Origin: DATJGR01 sp963780795
Lineage (GTDB): Bacteria > Pseudomonadota > Gammaproteobacteria > Pseudomonadales > Azotimanducaceae
Direction: 5' to 3'
NCBI GenBank assembly: GCA_963780795.1
Contig: CAWADH010000008.1
Location: 1,240,001 to 1,304,000, forward strand
Length of the DNA: 64,000 nt
Both the position numbers and the translations under genes were made by a program. Below, piece after piece: positions 8,540-17,143 of the stretch (within the stretch, counting starts at the first letter, position 1; each line of letters starts with the position of its first letter). A model generated the notes under the pieces. That model was not told where the DNA came from, did not search any database, and saw nothing but the letters and a program-made list of their open reading frames with translations.

Positions 8540-9283
8540 ATGATCACCGATCCCTGGTTCTACGCTTGCGCGGTCGTCGCCGTGCTGATCGTCGGCATCG
8601 CGAAAGGCGGGCTCGGGGGCGGTGTCGGCATCGTCGGCGTGCCGTTGATGTCGCTGACCATCGCGCCGGTCCGCGCCGCCGCGATCATGTTGCCGATTCT
8701 GCTGCTGATGGACGTGTTCGCCGTGCGGGCGTGGTGGCGGCGCTGGGACGAAGCGAATCTGCGCACGATGATCCCCGGCGCAATCATCGGCACGCTGATC
8801 GGACTCGCGACATTTCGCATGCTGTCGAACGACGCGATGCGGCTGCTGGTCGGCTTCATGGCACTGACGATCGCGATCGCGTGGTACGTCGGACCGACGA
8901 ACATCGCCGCAAAGCCCTCGTCGATGCTGCGCGGAACGTTCTGGAGCACGTTGTCCGGCTTCACCAGTTTCAGCATCCACGCCGGCGGGCCGCCGATTCA
9001 GGTCTATCTGTTGTCGCAGCGGCTCGACAAGTCGCTGTTCCAGGCGACTACCGTCGCGTTCTTCCTGATCGTGAACTGGCTGAAGCTGCCCGCTTACGCG
9101 TGGCTCGAGCAACTCGAACTGACCAACCTCTCTACCTCGTTGATCCTCTCCCCGCTGGCGCCGCTCGGAATCTGGATCGGACGCGTGGCGCACGACCGCA
9201 TCGACGAACGCGCGTTCTATCACGTCATATACGGATCGCTGATCGTGATCGGCGCCAAACTGGTCTACGACGGATTGCTCTGA
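8540..9283 (+). CDS. TSUP/TauE-SafE family permease
   Basis: A 247-residue integral membrane protein with about eight hydrophobic segments, belonging to the sulfite exporter TauE/SafE (TSUP) family. It opens with VAVLIVGIAKGGLGGGVGIV, the glycine-rich first repeat motif. A second half-repeat appears as TLSGFTSFSIHAGGPPIQVYLL near residue 140, the usual internal duplication. TSUP proteins move sulfite, sulfoacetate, taurine-derived or other organic anions; the substrate here is not known. The start ATG at 8540 is chosen because the family begins just before the first helix. It is divergent from the cytochrome b561 gene and converges with the RNA ligase gene. Confidence 0.87.
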   Translation: MITDPWFYACAVVAVLIVGIAKGGLGGGVGIVGVPLMSLTIAPVRAAAIMLPILLLMDVFAVRAWWRRWDEANLRTMIPGAIIGTLIGLATFRMLSNDAMRLLVGFMALTIAIAWYVGPTNIAAKPSSMLRGTFWSTLSGFTSFSIHAGGPPIQVYLLSQRLDKSLFQATTVAFFLIVNWLKLPAYAWLEQLELTNLSTSLILSPLAPLGIWIGRVAHDRIDERAFYHVIYGSLIVIGAKLVYDGLL

Positions 9284-9307
9284 GGCGACTCACGCACCGA
9301 GGCGGAA

Positions 9308-9829
9308 CTACGCGCAATGCGGTGTATTTCGGCGCGCCGTCGCCGGCCGTGCTCTCGAACAGCGCGACGCGCGTGAACGCGAGCCGGAAGTCGAGGAATC
9401 TGCCGCTTCGACGAACCGCGCGCCACGCCGGCACCGAATCACCGTCAGGTGCGCCTTGAACGGCTTGTCGGGCGGACCGAACGCGTCGTTCAGCACGCGG
9501 TTGCAGTCTGCGGCCAACGCTTCAAGCCTCCCGGCCGATTCGATCGGCAGCATGATGACGGTCGGCCGGCGCCGGTTCGGAAACGGCTGCGCAGACGATG
9601 CGCAACCCTCGAAACGCGGCGCCGCCGCCACGACCGGCGCGATCAGCGCAACGGCGCGATCGACCTGATCCGCACCGAGCTCGCCGAAGAATCGCAGCGT
9701 GACGTGATAGTTGGCGGGAGGCACCCATTTGTACGCGGCGCCGGTATATGCGCGCCGCATGGGCTCGAGATCGCGCCACAAGCGATCGGCGGTTCGGTCA
9801 TCGACGACGCACGCCAGGAAAACGCGCAC
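9308..9829 (-). CDS. thpR: 2'-5' RNA ligase family (ThpR-like) with an out-of-frame C-terminus
   Basis: A 2H phosphoesterase: the first HxT motif is HVTLRFFGELG near residue 42, the second is HLTVIRC near residue 130. ThpR hydrolyses RNA 2',3'-cyclic phosphates and can join 2'-5' ends. After the second motif this frame degenerates into Ser/Arg-rich sequence, while the expected C-terminal strand (DFRLAFTRVALFES, then PKYTALR) is present in the adjacent frame of the same strand, between about 9310 and 9400. A one-base loss near 9390-9410 would explain this. The restored frame has no early stop and would run to about 9225, into the permease gene. GTG start at 9829, 6 nt after the SirB2 stop, so an operon is likely. 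Confidence 0.72.
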   Translation of the reverse strand: MRVFLACVVDDRTADRLWRDLEPMRRAYTGAAYKWVPPANYHVTLRFFGELGADQVDRAVALIAPVVAAAPRFEGCASSAQPFPNRRRPTVIMLPIESAGRLEALAADCNRVLNDAFGPPDKPFKAHLTVIRCRRGARFVEAADSSTSGSRSRASRCSRARPATARRNTPHCA

Positions 9830-9835
9830 GGCAAC

Positions 9836-10204
9836 CTAGAACGGCATGACCTGCTTCGAATACGCGACCGCGAAGATGTAGCCGACCGATGCGATCGCCA
9901 GTACGAAGCCGACGATCTTCAGCGGCCGGGTGCGCGCGCGCATCGCCATCACGCCGAAGCCGACGTATGCCACCAGGCCAACGATCTTCGCCATCAGCCA
10001 GCCGTTGGCGAGCGGCGACAGCGACAACGTCACCGCCAGCGCGATGCCGAACAACAACAGGAACGTGTCGATGACGTGCGGCGCGATCCGCATCCACTTC
10101 GCGTTGCGCAGCGGCGACTCGGCGATCGACAACAATCCGCGTATGGCGAAGCTCGCCACGGTGAGATACGCGAATGCGACGTGAAATTCCTTGAGCAGCT
10201 GCAC
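9836..10204 (-). CDS. SirB2 family inner-membrane protein
   Basis: About 122 residues with four predicted membrane helices. The match to SirB2 is clear in LLKEFHVAFAYLTVASFAIRG at the start, RIAPHVIDTFLLLFGIALA near residue 45 and KIVGLVAYVGFGVMAMR near residue 75. SirB2 proteins are small membrane proteins of unclear role, linked to invasion gene regulation in Salmonella by name only. The GTG at 10204 is chosen because it gives the family N-terminus (MQLLKEFHV) and has GAGGA about 6 nt upstream; an ATG at 10234 would add ten residues without homology. It precedes the RNA ligase gene by 6 nt. Confidence 0.8.
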   Translation of the reverse strand: MQLLKEFHVAFAYLTVASFAIRGLLSIAESPLRNAKWMRIAPHVIDTFLLLFGIALAVTLSLSPLANGWLMAKIVGLVAYVGFGVMAMRARTRPLKIVGFVLAIASVGYIFAVAYSKQVMPF

Positions 10205-10272
10205 GATGTTCCTCGGCGCGACGTTGCGCGGCATTGTGCCTGCGCGTCCTGCGTCTGGCGACAGCGCTCGGC

Positions 10273-10278
10273 TATACT
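10273..10278 (+). promoter_or_regulatory. Candidate -10 element (TATACT) for the alpha/beta hydrolase operon
   Basis: TATACT is followed directly by GCCGCT, 29 bp before the ATG at 10308. The same arrangement, a TAnnnT box and then a GCCGCC-like start region, recurs before several plus-strand genes in this window. The -35 region is poor. Confidence 0.45.
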
Positions 10279-10307
10279 GCCGCTACCCGTTCGAATCAGG
10301 TTCCAGC

Positions 10308-11183
10308 ATGCCGAAGGGCGGCCCCACCTCCCACATCTACTTCTCGCAACGTCTGCGCCTGCATTACGTCGCCTGGGGCGACCGCGACGCACCGCCCTTG
10401 TTGCTCGTGCACGGCGGTAGAGACCACTGCCGCAACTGGGACTGGGTGGCGGAGGATCTGCGCAAGGATTACCACATCGTCGCCCCGGACCTGCGCGGCC
10501 ACGGCGACTCGGAGTGGTTGAAAGGCGGCGGCTACACCCAGCTCGACTACGTCTATGACATCGCGCAGCTGCTGAACCAGACCAAGATGACGCCGGTGAC
10601 CATCATCGGCCACTCGCTCGGTGGCTCGATCTCGCTGAACTACACGGGTCTGTATCCAGAGACGGTGCGGAAGCTGGTCGCGATCGAAGGCATGGGACCG
10701 CCGCCGCAGATGCTGAAGATGATGAGCGAGCAGAAAACCCACGAGCGTCTGCACGAGTGGATCAACGGCTTGCGCAAGATGGCCGGCCGCTCGCCGCGCC
10801 GCTACGACTCACTCGAGGAAGCGTTCAAGCGGATGCAGGAAGAGAATCCGCATCTATCCGCCGATCAGGCGCGGCATCTGACCATCCACGGCAGCAACCA
10901 GAACGAAGACGGCACCTATAGTTGGAAGTTCGACAACTACGTGCGCTCGTTCTTTCCCGTTGGCCTGTCGCCGCAACAGAGCAACGAACTGTACGGGCGC
11001 ATCACCTGCCCGACGCTGCTGATCCGCGGCACGGAATCGTGGGCCTCCGATCCGGAGAAAGACGGCCGCGCTAAACACTTCAAGAACGTGCGCGTGGCGA
11101 ACATCGAAGGCGCCGGACACTGGGTGCATCACGACCAGCTCGACGCGTTCCTCGACGTCGTACGGAAATTCCTCGCCGCGTGA
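10308..11183 (+). CDS. Alpha/beta hydrolase
   Basis: A 291-residue alpha/beta hydrolase fold protein. It shows the oxyanion segment PPLLLVHGGRDHCRNWDW near residue 30, APDLRGHGDSEW, the nucleophile elbow IGHSLGGSISLNYTG with Ser near residue 102, and the terminal catalytic His in GAGHWVHHDQ near residue 273. The cap region (residues 130-200) is charged and helical. The substrate is not evident; relatives hydrolyse small esters or epoxide-like compounds. The gene ends with TGA overlapping the GTG start of the CinA-like gene (GTGA), indicating coupled translation. Confidence 0.88.
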   Translation: MPKGGPTSHIYFSQRLRLHYVAWGDRDAPPLLLVHGGRDHCRNWDWVAEDLRKDYHIVAPDLRGHGDSEWLKGGGYTQLDYVYDIAQLLNQTKMTPVTIIGHSLGGSISLNYTGLYPETVRKLVAIEGMGPPPQMLKMMSEQKTHERLHEWINGLRKMAGRSPRRYDSLEEAFKRMQEENPHLSADQARHLTIHGSNQNEDGTYSWKFDNYVRSFFPVGLSPQQSNELYGRITCPTLLIRGTESWASDPEKDGRAKHFKNVRVANIEGAGHWVHHDQLDAFLDVVRKFLAA

Positions 11184-12314
11184 ACGCGCGCACCGAACTG
11201 ATCGAACGCCTGCATGCGCTGCCCGACAGCGGCGTGTTCGCAGTGACCGGCGGCGGAGCGGTATTGTTGGCCGATCTGCTCACCGTACCCGGAGCGTCTG
11301 CAACCGTATTGGAGGCACTCGTACCGTATGCCGGCGACGCGCTCGCCGAATTCATCGGCGCGGCGCCTGATCAGGCGTGCAGCGCACAAACCGCGTGTGA
11401 CATGGCGATGGCCGCGTTTCAACGCGCGCGTGTGCTCGCACCAAACGAGCCCGGAGCATCGGTTCGGGTTCGCTTGCACAGCAAGCCTCGCGACGACGTC
11501 GCCGAAGCGCGGCGAGCATCGCGCCCATCTCGCGCTGCAGACGCTCGCCGAAACGCGCACGTGGTCGATGACGTTCACGAAAGGCGCGCGCGATCGGGCT
11601 GCCGAAGAGCGACTGCTCGCCGACATCGCGTTGGCCGTGCTCGCGGAGAGCTTCGCGTTGCAAACGAATCTGTCGCTCGATCTGCGCGCCGGCGAAGAGA
11701 TCGACGGCGATCGCGCCGCGGCCGCAGCCGGCTGGGACGACATTCTGCTCGGCCGCATCGATGCAGCGCCGGTGAATCGGGCCGCCCGGCCCAAAGTGTT
11801 GTTTCCCGGCGCGTTCAACCCGCTGCACGACGGGCACGTCGCAATGGCGAACTTCGCCGAACGGCATTACGGCTTACCGGTCGCGTTCGAGATCTGCGCC
11901 AACAATGTCGATAAGCCGCGGCTGAACTACATCGCGTTGCGGCACCGCGTCAGCCAGTTCGACGCATCGACACCGGTGTGGGTCACGAACACCGCGACGT
12001 TCGTGGAAAAGGCGCGCAGCTTCCCCGGCGTGAAGTTCGTCGTGGGCGTCGATACCGCCAGCCGCATCGGCGAAGCGAAATACTACGGCAACGATGCGGC
12101 GCGCCTCGCCACGGCAGTTGGCGAACTCGCGGCGCTCGGCTGCGGGTTCCTGGTGTTCGGACGCACGGTGAACGGTCGCTTCAGAGGGCTTGCAGACATC
12201 GCACTGCCCGAGGCGCTGCGCGCGCTGTGTACCGCTGTGCCGGAAGCAGAGTTCCGCCACGACGTTTCATCCACCGAACTGCGCAAGCAGGGTCGCGGCA
12301 TCGTCAGCCGCTGA
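11180..12314 (+). pseudogene. CinA-like domain fused to a nucleotidylyltransferase (NMNAT-like), frameshifted near 11455-11465
   Basis: Two overlapping frames together encode about 377 residues. The first frame (GTG at 11180) resembles a CinA/PncC nicotinamide-nucleotide amidase N-terminus: VFAVTGGGAVLLADLLTVPG, then DQACSAQTACDMAMAAF. The second continues it with GFACTASLATTSPKRGEHRA and then a complete nucleotidylyltransferase domain: FPGAFNPLHDGH (GxFxPxHxGH) near residue 205 and VSSTELR near the end (ISSTxxR of NadD/NadR-type enzymes). Removing one T around 11463 joins the frames as GASVGFACTAS. The usual CinA catalytic SCTGG is replaced by VTGGG, so deamidase activity is doubtful. Whether the frameshift is real or a sequencing error is open. 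Coupled to the hydrolase gene upstream. Confidence 0.7.
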
Positions 12315-12320
12315 GGCAAT

Positions 12321-13205
12321 TCACTCGAGATCTTCCAGCCGCTTCGGCCACGTCGCTTTCAGCAGCCGCGACAACGATCGATCGGCCAGCAGGCGACCTG
12401 CCGTCTGGCACTTCGCGCAATAGTTGCTCTCATTTTCCGCGTACACGATCCGTTGCACCGGCGCGCCGCACACCGGGCACGGTTGCCGGAACTTGCCGTG
12501 CACCGCCATCTCGTCGTGAAACGCAGTAACTTTCGTCGGGAAGTCTTCGCCGGCCTCCTCGCGAAGTCGCGTGGTCCATTCCGCGAGCACTTCGCGACAC
12601 GCCGCATACAGCCGCTGCGTTTCGTCGTCGGTCAACGCACTCCCCTGCTTGAACGGCGACATCCGCGCGCGCAGCAGTATTTCGTCGGAATACGCGTTGC
12701 CGATGCCGGCGAATATGTGTTGATCCGTCAGCGCGCGTTTCACGGTGTGATTGCTGCTCTTCAGACGTGCCGAGAATTCCTGCACCGACGCGTCGAGCAC
12801 ATCGAGGCCGCCGGGGTCGAGCGCAGCCAGACCTTCGGCGCCCTCCACCAGTTTCAATGAGGCGCGGCGTTTCTTGCTCGCTTCGGTGAAGATCATCGTG
12901 CCGGTGTCGAAGTCGAGCGCCGCGAGACCGTTGCGTTTCGGCACCGCCGTGCCGACGCGCTCCCACCGCAGGCGGCCCGAGATCATCAGATGAATGACGA
13001 CGTAGTAGCTGCCGTCGAGCGACATCACGAGCTGTTTCGCGAGCCGGTGCCAGCCCAGCACGCGATGACCGCACACCTGCGCAACCGTCGGCGTGACCGT
13101 GCGCAAAACGAACGGGCTCGCGAGGCGAATCGCGATCAGCTCCGCGCCGCGGGTGCGTCGATCGAGGTGTTCGAGATAGACCGTCAGATCGGGAAGCTCA
13201 GGCAT
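12321..13205 (-). CDS. Fpg/Nei family DNA glycosylase
   Basis: A 294-residue base-excision repair glycosylase/AP lyase. It begins with MPELPD, whose Pro2 and Glu3 form the catalytic site. The helix-two-turn-helix region shows DQHIFAGIGNAYSDEILLRA near residue 165, and a C-terminal zinc finger has CPVCGAPVQ and NYCAKCQT near residues 245-270. Family enzymes excise oxidised purines (MutM) or pyrimidines (Nei). Which one is not certain: the sequence is divergent from canonical MutM, and the N-terminal half (LEHLDRRTRGAELIAIRLAS) looks like the actinobacterial/plant-like branch. It ends 6 nt after, and convergent with, the CinA-like gene. Confidence 0.88.
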   Translation of the reverse strand: MPELPDLTVYLEHLDRRTRGAELIAIRLASPFVLRTVTPTVAQVCGHRVLGWHRLAKQLVMSLDGSYYVVIHLMISGRLRWERVGTAVPKRNGLAALDFDTGTMIFTEASKKRRASLKLVEGAEGLAALDPGGLDVLDASVQEFSARLKSSNHTVKRALTDQHIFAGIGNAYSDEILLRARMSPFKQGSALTDDETQRLYAACREVLAEWTTRLREEAGEDFPTKVTAFHDEMAVHGKFRQPCPVCGAPVQRIVYAENESNYCAKCQTAGRLLADRSLSRLLKATWPKRLEDLE

Positions 13206-13221
13206 CGCGCCCGCCTTCTAA

Positions 13222-14592
13222 TCAATTCGCCATCAGTTCTTCGTTGCGCACCACGTACTTCCACCGGCCCGAATGGAATCGCCACAGCAGCATCGCGCCT
13301 TTCAACACGTAGTCGCCGATCAGCGCCGCGTACACCCAGCGCACCGGCAATCCGAAATAGGTGAAGATCGCGGCCAGCGTGCAGCGCATGCCGATCAGGC
13401 CGAAGAACGTGGCCAGCATCGGAAAGCGCGTGTCGCCCGCGCCGCGCAACGATCCGCCGATCGCGAAGTCGACCGCCATCAACGGCATCATCGCGCCGAG
13501 CACGTAGGTGAATTCGACCGTGTGCTGGATGGTGTCGGCGTCGTGGCCGATGAAGAACGTCGCGAGGTCGCGCGCGAAATAGATCACGATGGCGCCGAGC
13601 ACACCCATCGTCGCCGTCGCCATGCGCAACGAGCGCCAGCCGGCGCGCACCGCGCCTTCCGTGTCGTCCGCGCCGAGCGCCTGCCCGACCAGCGTCGATC
13701 CCGCAATCGAGAAACCGAATCCGGCCACCATACAGATGTTCAGCATGTTCACGCCGATGTTGTATGCAGCGAACGCCTGCGTGCCGTAGAAGTTGCCGAT
13801 CAGCATCAGGAACGCGAAGAAACCGGCCTGGAAGATGATCTGCTCGATGCCCGCCGGGTAACCGATGTCGAGCAGCCGCTTCAGGCGTTCCGTGCGGAAC
13901 CAGCCGCCGCGGATGTGCCGGATCAGCAGCCGCTGATTCCACCACAAGCCGACCAGGATGACCGCGCCGGTCGTGAACGACAGACCGGCCGCGAGCGCCG
14001 CGCCTGCCACGCCCATCGCGGGCAGTCCCCACAGGCCGAACACGAAACCGTACAGCAGCGGAATGTTCACGACGTTCACGAACGCGCCGACGTAGAGCGG
14101 CGTCCACGCGTCGCCGGCGGCGCGCAGCGCACCGCCCATGATGAAGTTGGCGGCAAACGCCACGTTGAAAATCGACAGCCAGCGGATGTTCGCCGCCGCG
14201 AGTTCCACGGTGTGCGCGTCTAGCCCGAATATCGATGCGACGTGCGAGGAGAAGAACACACCGGGAATCGTCAACACGAGCCCGAACACACCGCCGAGCA
14301 CCAGCGATGCGATGGTGATGCGTCCGGCTTCCACTTCGTCGTTGCGACCCCACGCGCGCGCAACGAGTGCGGTGGTGCCGGCACCGATCGCCATCATCAC
14401 CGCCTGCAAGGCGAAGAACACGCGTTGCCCGGCGCCTACCGCTGCGAGCGCCTCCGCGCCGAGCTGACCGACCACCTTCGTCTGCACCAGACCGACGATG
14501 CCGTACAGCAGATTGCCGAGAATCGCCGGCAACGCGAGCTGCAGGATGCTCGGGCGCTCATGCACGACGACCGCTTGTGTCTCTTCGGCCAT
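13222..14592 (-). CDS. MATE family efflux transporter
   Basis: A 456-residue inner-membrane protein with twelve hydrophobic segments in two six-helix halves. Typical MATE sequences include ILQLALPAILGNLLYGIVGL, VVGQLGAEALAAVGAGQRVF, GAGTTALVARAWG and, in the second half, FSIAGSTLVGQALGADD and GSLRGAGDTRFPM. MATE proteins export cationic drugs and metabolites using sodium or proton gradients; the substrate is unknown. The gene lies 16 nt upstream of the Fpg/Nei gene on the same strand, so cotranscription is possible. Divergent from the enoyl-CoA hydratase gene. Confidence 0.9.
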   Translation of the reverse strand: MAEETQAVVVHERPSILQLALPAILGNLLYGIVGLVQTKVVGQLGAEALAAVGAGQRVFFALQAVMMAIGAGTTALVARAWGRNDEVEAGRITIASLVLGGVFGLVLTIPGVFFSSHVASIFGLDAHTVELAAANIRWLSIFNVAFAANFIMGGALRAAGDAWTPLYVGAFVNVVNIPLLYGFVFGLWGLPAMGVAGAALAAGLSFTTGAVILVGLWWNQRLLIRHIRGGWFRTERLKRLLDIGYPAGIEQIIFQAGFFAFLMLIGNFYGTQAFAAYNIGVNMLNICMVAGFGFSIAGSTLVGQALGADDTEGAVRAGWRSLRMATATMGVLGAIVIYFARDLATFFIGHDADTIQHTVEFTYVLGAMMPLMAVDFAIGGSLRGAGDTRFPMLATFFGLIGMRCTLAAIFTYFGLPVRWVYAALIGDYVLKGAMLLWRFHSGRWKYVVRNEELMAN

Positions 14593-14622
14593 GGCTTGCT
14601 AGGTCCGACCGGGGATTGTTGC

Positions 14623-14628
14623 TAACAT
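14623..14628 (+). promoter_or_regulatory. Candidate -10 element (TAACAT) for the enoyl-CoA hydratase gene
   Basis: TAACAT followed by TGCCGCC fits the recurrent start-region pattern in this window. It lies upstream of the 14-bp tandem repeats, which would then sit in the 5' leader of about 100 nt. No good -35 box. Confidence 0.35.
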
Positions 14629-14656
14629 TGCCGCCCTTTCGATCGCATTAACCAAT

Positions 14657-14698
14657 TCGCGTCCAAGCAGTCGCGTCCAAGCAGCCGCGTCCAAGCAG
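14657..14698. repeat. Three tandem copies of a 14-bp repeat
   Basis: Unit TCGCGTCCAAGCAG occurs at 14657 and 14671 exactly and at 14685 with one change (CCGCG...). Half a further copy (TCGCG) follows. The array is flanked by TAACCAA on both sides and lies in the 141-bp divergent space between the MATE and enoyl-CoA hydratase genes. It could be an operator array, a leader structure or simple slippage. Confidence 0.85.
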
Positions 14699-14733
14699 TC
14701 GCGCGTAACCAACTCATATAAGGGGCCGCAACC

Positions 14734-15541
14734 ATGCCAGCACCTGCGTTCACCGATATCGGCGTTTCCCTCGATGGACACGTCGCCACCATCGAGATCC
14801 AGCGCCCGCCGCACAACTTCTTCGACTTCAGCCTGATCGGCCAGATCGCCGATGCGTTTTCGGCAATGGACGAAGACCCGCGGTGCCGGGCCATCGTGCT
14901 GGCGGCCCAGGGCAAATCGTTCTGTGCGGGAGCAAATTTCGGAAGCGGTCGGAGCGACGGGTCGGGAAGCGCGGAGTTTACAGAGGAAGGGTTCCGCAAC
15001 ACCACCGGCAAGCTGTATCGCGAAGCCGTGCGTCTGTTCAGCTGTAAGAAGCCGGTGGTCGGCGCGATTCAAGGTCCGGCGATCGGCGGCGGGCTCGGCC
15101 TCTCGCTCGTGCCGGATTTTCGCGTGGTATCGCCTGAAGCGCGTTTCGCCGCGAACTTCGCGAAGCTCGGCATTCACCCCGGCTTCGGCCTGACGGTGAC
15201 GCTGCCGCGCCTCGTCGGCCAGCAGGCCGCGAACATGATGTTCCTCACGGGCCGCCGGTTGAGCGGTGAAGAGGCGCTGAAGATCGGACTCGCCGATCAG
15301 CTCGTCGATCAGGACAACCTGCGCGACGCAGCACGGGCATTGGCGCTCGAGATCGCCGAGAATGCGCCGCTCGCCGTGGTGTCGGTACGCGCAACCGTGC
15401 GCCAGGGTCTCGCCGAAAAGAGTTGCGGCTGCCACCGAACACGAATTGAAAGAACAGCAGTGGCTGCGCGCAACGGAAGACGCAGCCGAAGGCATCCGCT
15501 CGGTTGCGGAGCGACGTCCCGGCAATTTCAAAGGCAAGTGA
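14734..15541 (+). CDS. Enoyl-CoA hydratase/isomerase family protein, C-terminus frameshifted
   Basis: A crotonase-fold enzyme of about 268 residues once one frameshift is corrected. The oxyanion-hole segments are KSFCAGANFGSG near residue 65 and QGPAIGGGLGLSLVPDFRV near residue 112. These enzymes hydrate or isomerise acyl-CoA double bonds in beta-oxidation. The frame breaks near 15417: the run GAAAAGAG read with three A residues restores a family-like ending (LAER-VAAATEHELKEQQWL, RSVAERRPGNFKGK) stopping at 15541. As read, the frame continues to 15567 with an unrelated tail. AGGGG lies about 9 nt before the ATG. It heads a plus-strand group with an LLM oxidoreductase, SDR and a second hydratase. 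Confidence 0.82.
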
Positions 15542-15577
15542 ACCGATCGCTCCGCCAACAACGTTAAGGGGTAGGAC

Positions 15578-16459
15578 ATGAATCTCGGAAAACTCGGCGT
15601 CTGGTATTTCACGGAAACCATGCCGGCAAACAAGGCCGCGGAAACCGCGCAACGCATCGAAGGGCTCGGCTATTCGGCGTTGTGGATACCCGAAACAACC
15701 GGCCGCAATCCTTTCGCCCACGCCGCGTGGCTGCTCGCAAAAACCCAGAAGCTCATCGTCGCGACCGGCATCGCGTCGATCTATCACCGCGAACCCGGTG
15801 CCACGCTGTCCGGCCAGAACACGTTGGCCGAACAGTCCGGCAACCGTTTCCTGCTCGGCCTCGGCGTATCGCACAAACCGATGGTCGAGAACGTCCGGGG
15901 TCTCACATACGGCAAACCCGTCGAAACGATGCGCAACTATCTGACAAAGATGGATGCGTCGCCGTACGGCGCGGTTCCGCCGTCGGAGCCGCCGCCGCGT
16001 GTCATCGCCGCGCTGGGGCCGAAGATGCTCGAACTCGCGCGCGACATGTGCACCGGCGCGCATCCGTACTTCAGCTCTCCTGACCACACCGCGATGGCGC
16101 GCGAGATTCTCGGGCCGAAGCCGTGGCTGTGCGTCGAACAGAAAGTGATTCTGGAAACCGATCCTGCGAAGGCGCGACCGCTCGCGCGCGCCAACGCAGC
16201 GATTTATCTCGGTCTGCCCAACTATCGCAACAACTGGTTGCGGATGGGTCTCACGGAAGACGACCTCGCGAACGGCGGCTCCGACCGTTTCGTCGACGCG
16301 ACTTTCGCCTGGGGAACTGCCGATGCGATCAAGAAGCGCATCAAGGCTCACTTCGACGCCGGCGCAAGTCACGTCTGCATTCAACCGATCAATCCGAACG
16401 GCACCTTCGGCGATCTGCACTGGCAGGCGCTGGAAGAACTGAAAGGCGCCGCCGGCTGA
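15578..16459 (+). CDS. LLM class F420/flavin-dependent oxidoreductase (TIGR03620-like)
   Basis: A 293-residue luciferase-like monooxygenase family TIM barrel. The N-terminus LGKLGVWYFTETMPANKAAE and GLGYSALWIPETTGRNPF, the RFLLGLGVSHKPMVE strand and the C-terminal GASHVCIQPINPNG fit the TIGR03620 group first defined in F420-producing mycobacteria. Whether this protein uses F420 or FMN cannot be decided from the sequence, and no F420 biosynthesis gene is in the window. A ribosome binding site (AAGGGG/AGGA) precedes the ATG. The stop overlaps the SDR start (TGATG), so the two are coupled. Confidence 0.85.
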   Translation: MNLGKLGVWYFTETMPANKAAETAQRIEGLGYSALWIPETTGRNPFAHAAWLLAKTQKLIVATGIASIYHREPGATLSGQNTLAEQSGNRFLLGLGVSHKPMVENVRGLTYGKPVETMRNYLTKMDASPYGAVPPSEPPPRVIAALGPKMLELARDMCTGAHPYFSSPDHTAMAREILGPKPWLCVEQKVILETDPAKARPLARANAAIYLGLPNYRNNWLRMGLTEDDLANGGSDRFVDATFAWGTADAIKKRIKAHFDAGASHVCIQPINPNGTFGDLHWQALEELKGAAG

Positions 16460-17139
16460 TGGACGATTTCCGCGGCAAGATCGTCGTCATCACCGGCGCC
16501 GCCGGCGCGCTCGGAAAGGCAGTGGCCGAGGAATTCGCGAGTCGCGGCGCGCAACTCGCGCTGGTCGACATCATTGCGACCCCCGGCAAACACCTGTCGT
16601 TGCTCGGCGACCTCACCGACGCGAATGCCGCGCAAAAGATCGTCGCCGACGTCACCGGTCGGCTCGGCACCATCGACGTGCTTGCGAACGTCGCCGGCGG
16701 CTTCACGATGGGCGAGACCGTCCACGAGACTACCGACAAAACGTGGAAGTTCATGTTCGACCTGAACGTGATCACGATGCTGAACATGGTGCGGGCCACG
16801 GTGCCGTCGATGCTCGCGGCAGGACGCGGCAGGATCGTCAACATCGGCGCACGCGCGGGTCTGAAAGGCGCCGGGCGCATGGGCGCCTACTGCGCGTCGA
16901 AGAGCGTGGTCATCCGTTTGACGGAAAGCCTCGCCGACGAACTGAAAGGCAGCGGCATCAACGTCAACTGCATTTTGCCAAGCATCATCGACACGGCGCG
17001 CAACCGGCAGGACATGCCCGGCGCCGATTACTCGAAGTGGGTGGCGCCCGCCGATCTTGCGCGCGCGATCGCATTCCTCGCCTCCGACGCGGCACACGCA
17101 ATTCACGGCGTGGCGCTGCCGGTGGAAGCGCTCAGCTGA
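16459..17139 (+). CDS. SDR family oxidoreductase
   Basis: A 226-residue classical short-chain dehydrogenase. It carries VVITGAAGALGKAVAEEFAS near residue 10, the NVAGG motif near residue 75, the catalytic Ser region IVNIGARAGLKGAG, and YCASKSVV (YxxxK) near residue 145. The product likely reduces or oxidises a hydroxy/keto intermediate in the same pathway as the flanking acyl-CoA hydratases. It starts on the ATG that overlaps the LLM stop by one base and ends 4 nt before the next gene, so the three form an operon. Confidence 0.9.
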   Translation: MDDFRGKIVVITGAAGALGKAVAEEFASRGAQLALVDIIATPGKHLSLLGDLTDANAAQKIVADVTGRLGTIDVLANVAGGFTMGETVHETTDKTWKFMFDLNVITMLNMVRATVPSMLAAGRGRIVNIGARAGLKGAGRMGAYCASKSVVIRLTESLADELKGSGINVNCILPSIIDTARNRQDMPGADYSKWVAPADLARAIAFLASDAAHAIHGVALPVEALS

Positions 17140-17143
17140 GCCG

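Noticed and set aside
7898..9283. 461-codon plus-strand frame
   Set aside because: Only the part from 8540 matches a TSUP permease; the upstream part is antisense to cytochrome b561.
14657..14698. Tandem repeats as a CRISPR array
   Set aside because: Units of 14 bp are directly adjacent with no spacers, and no cas genes are present.
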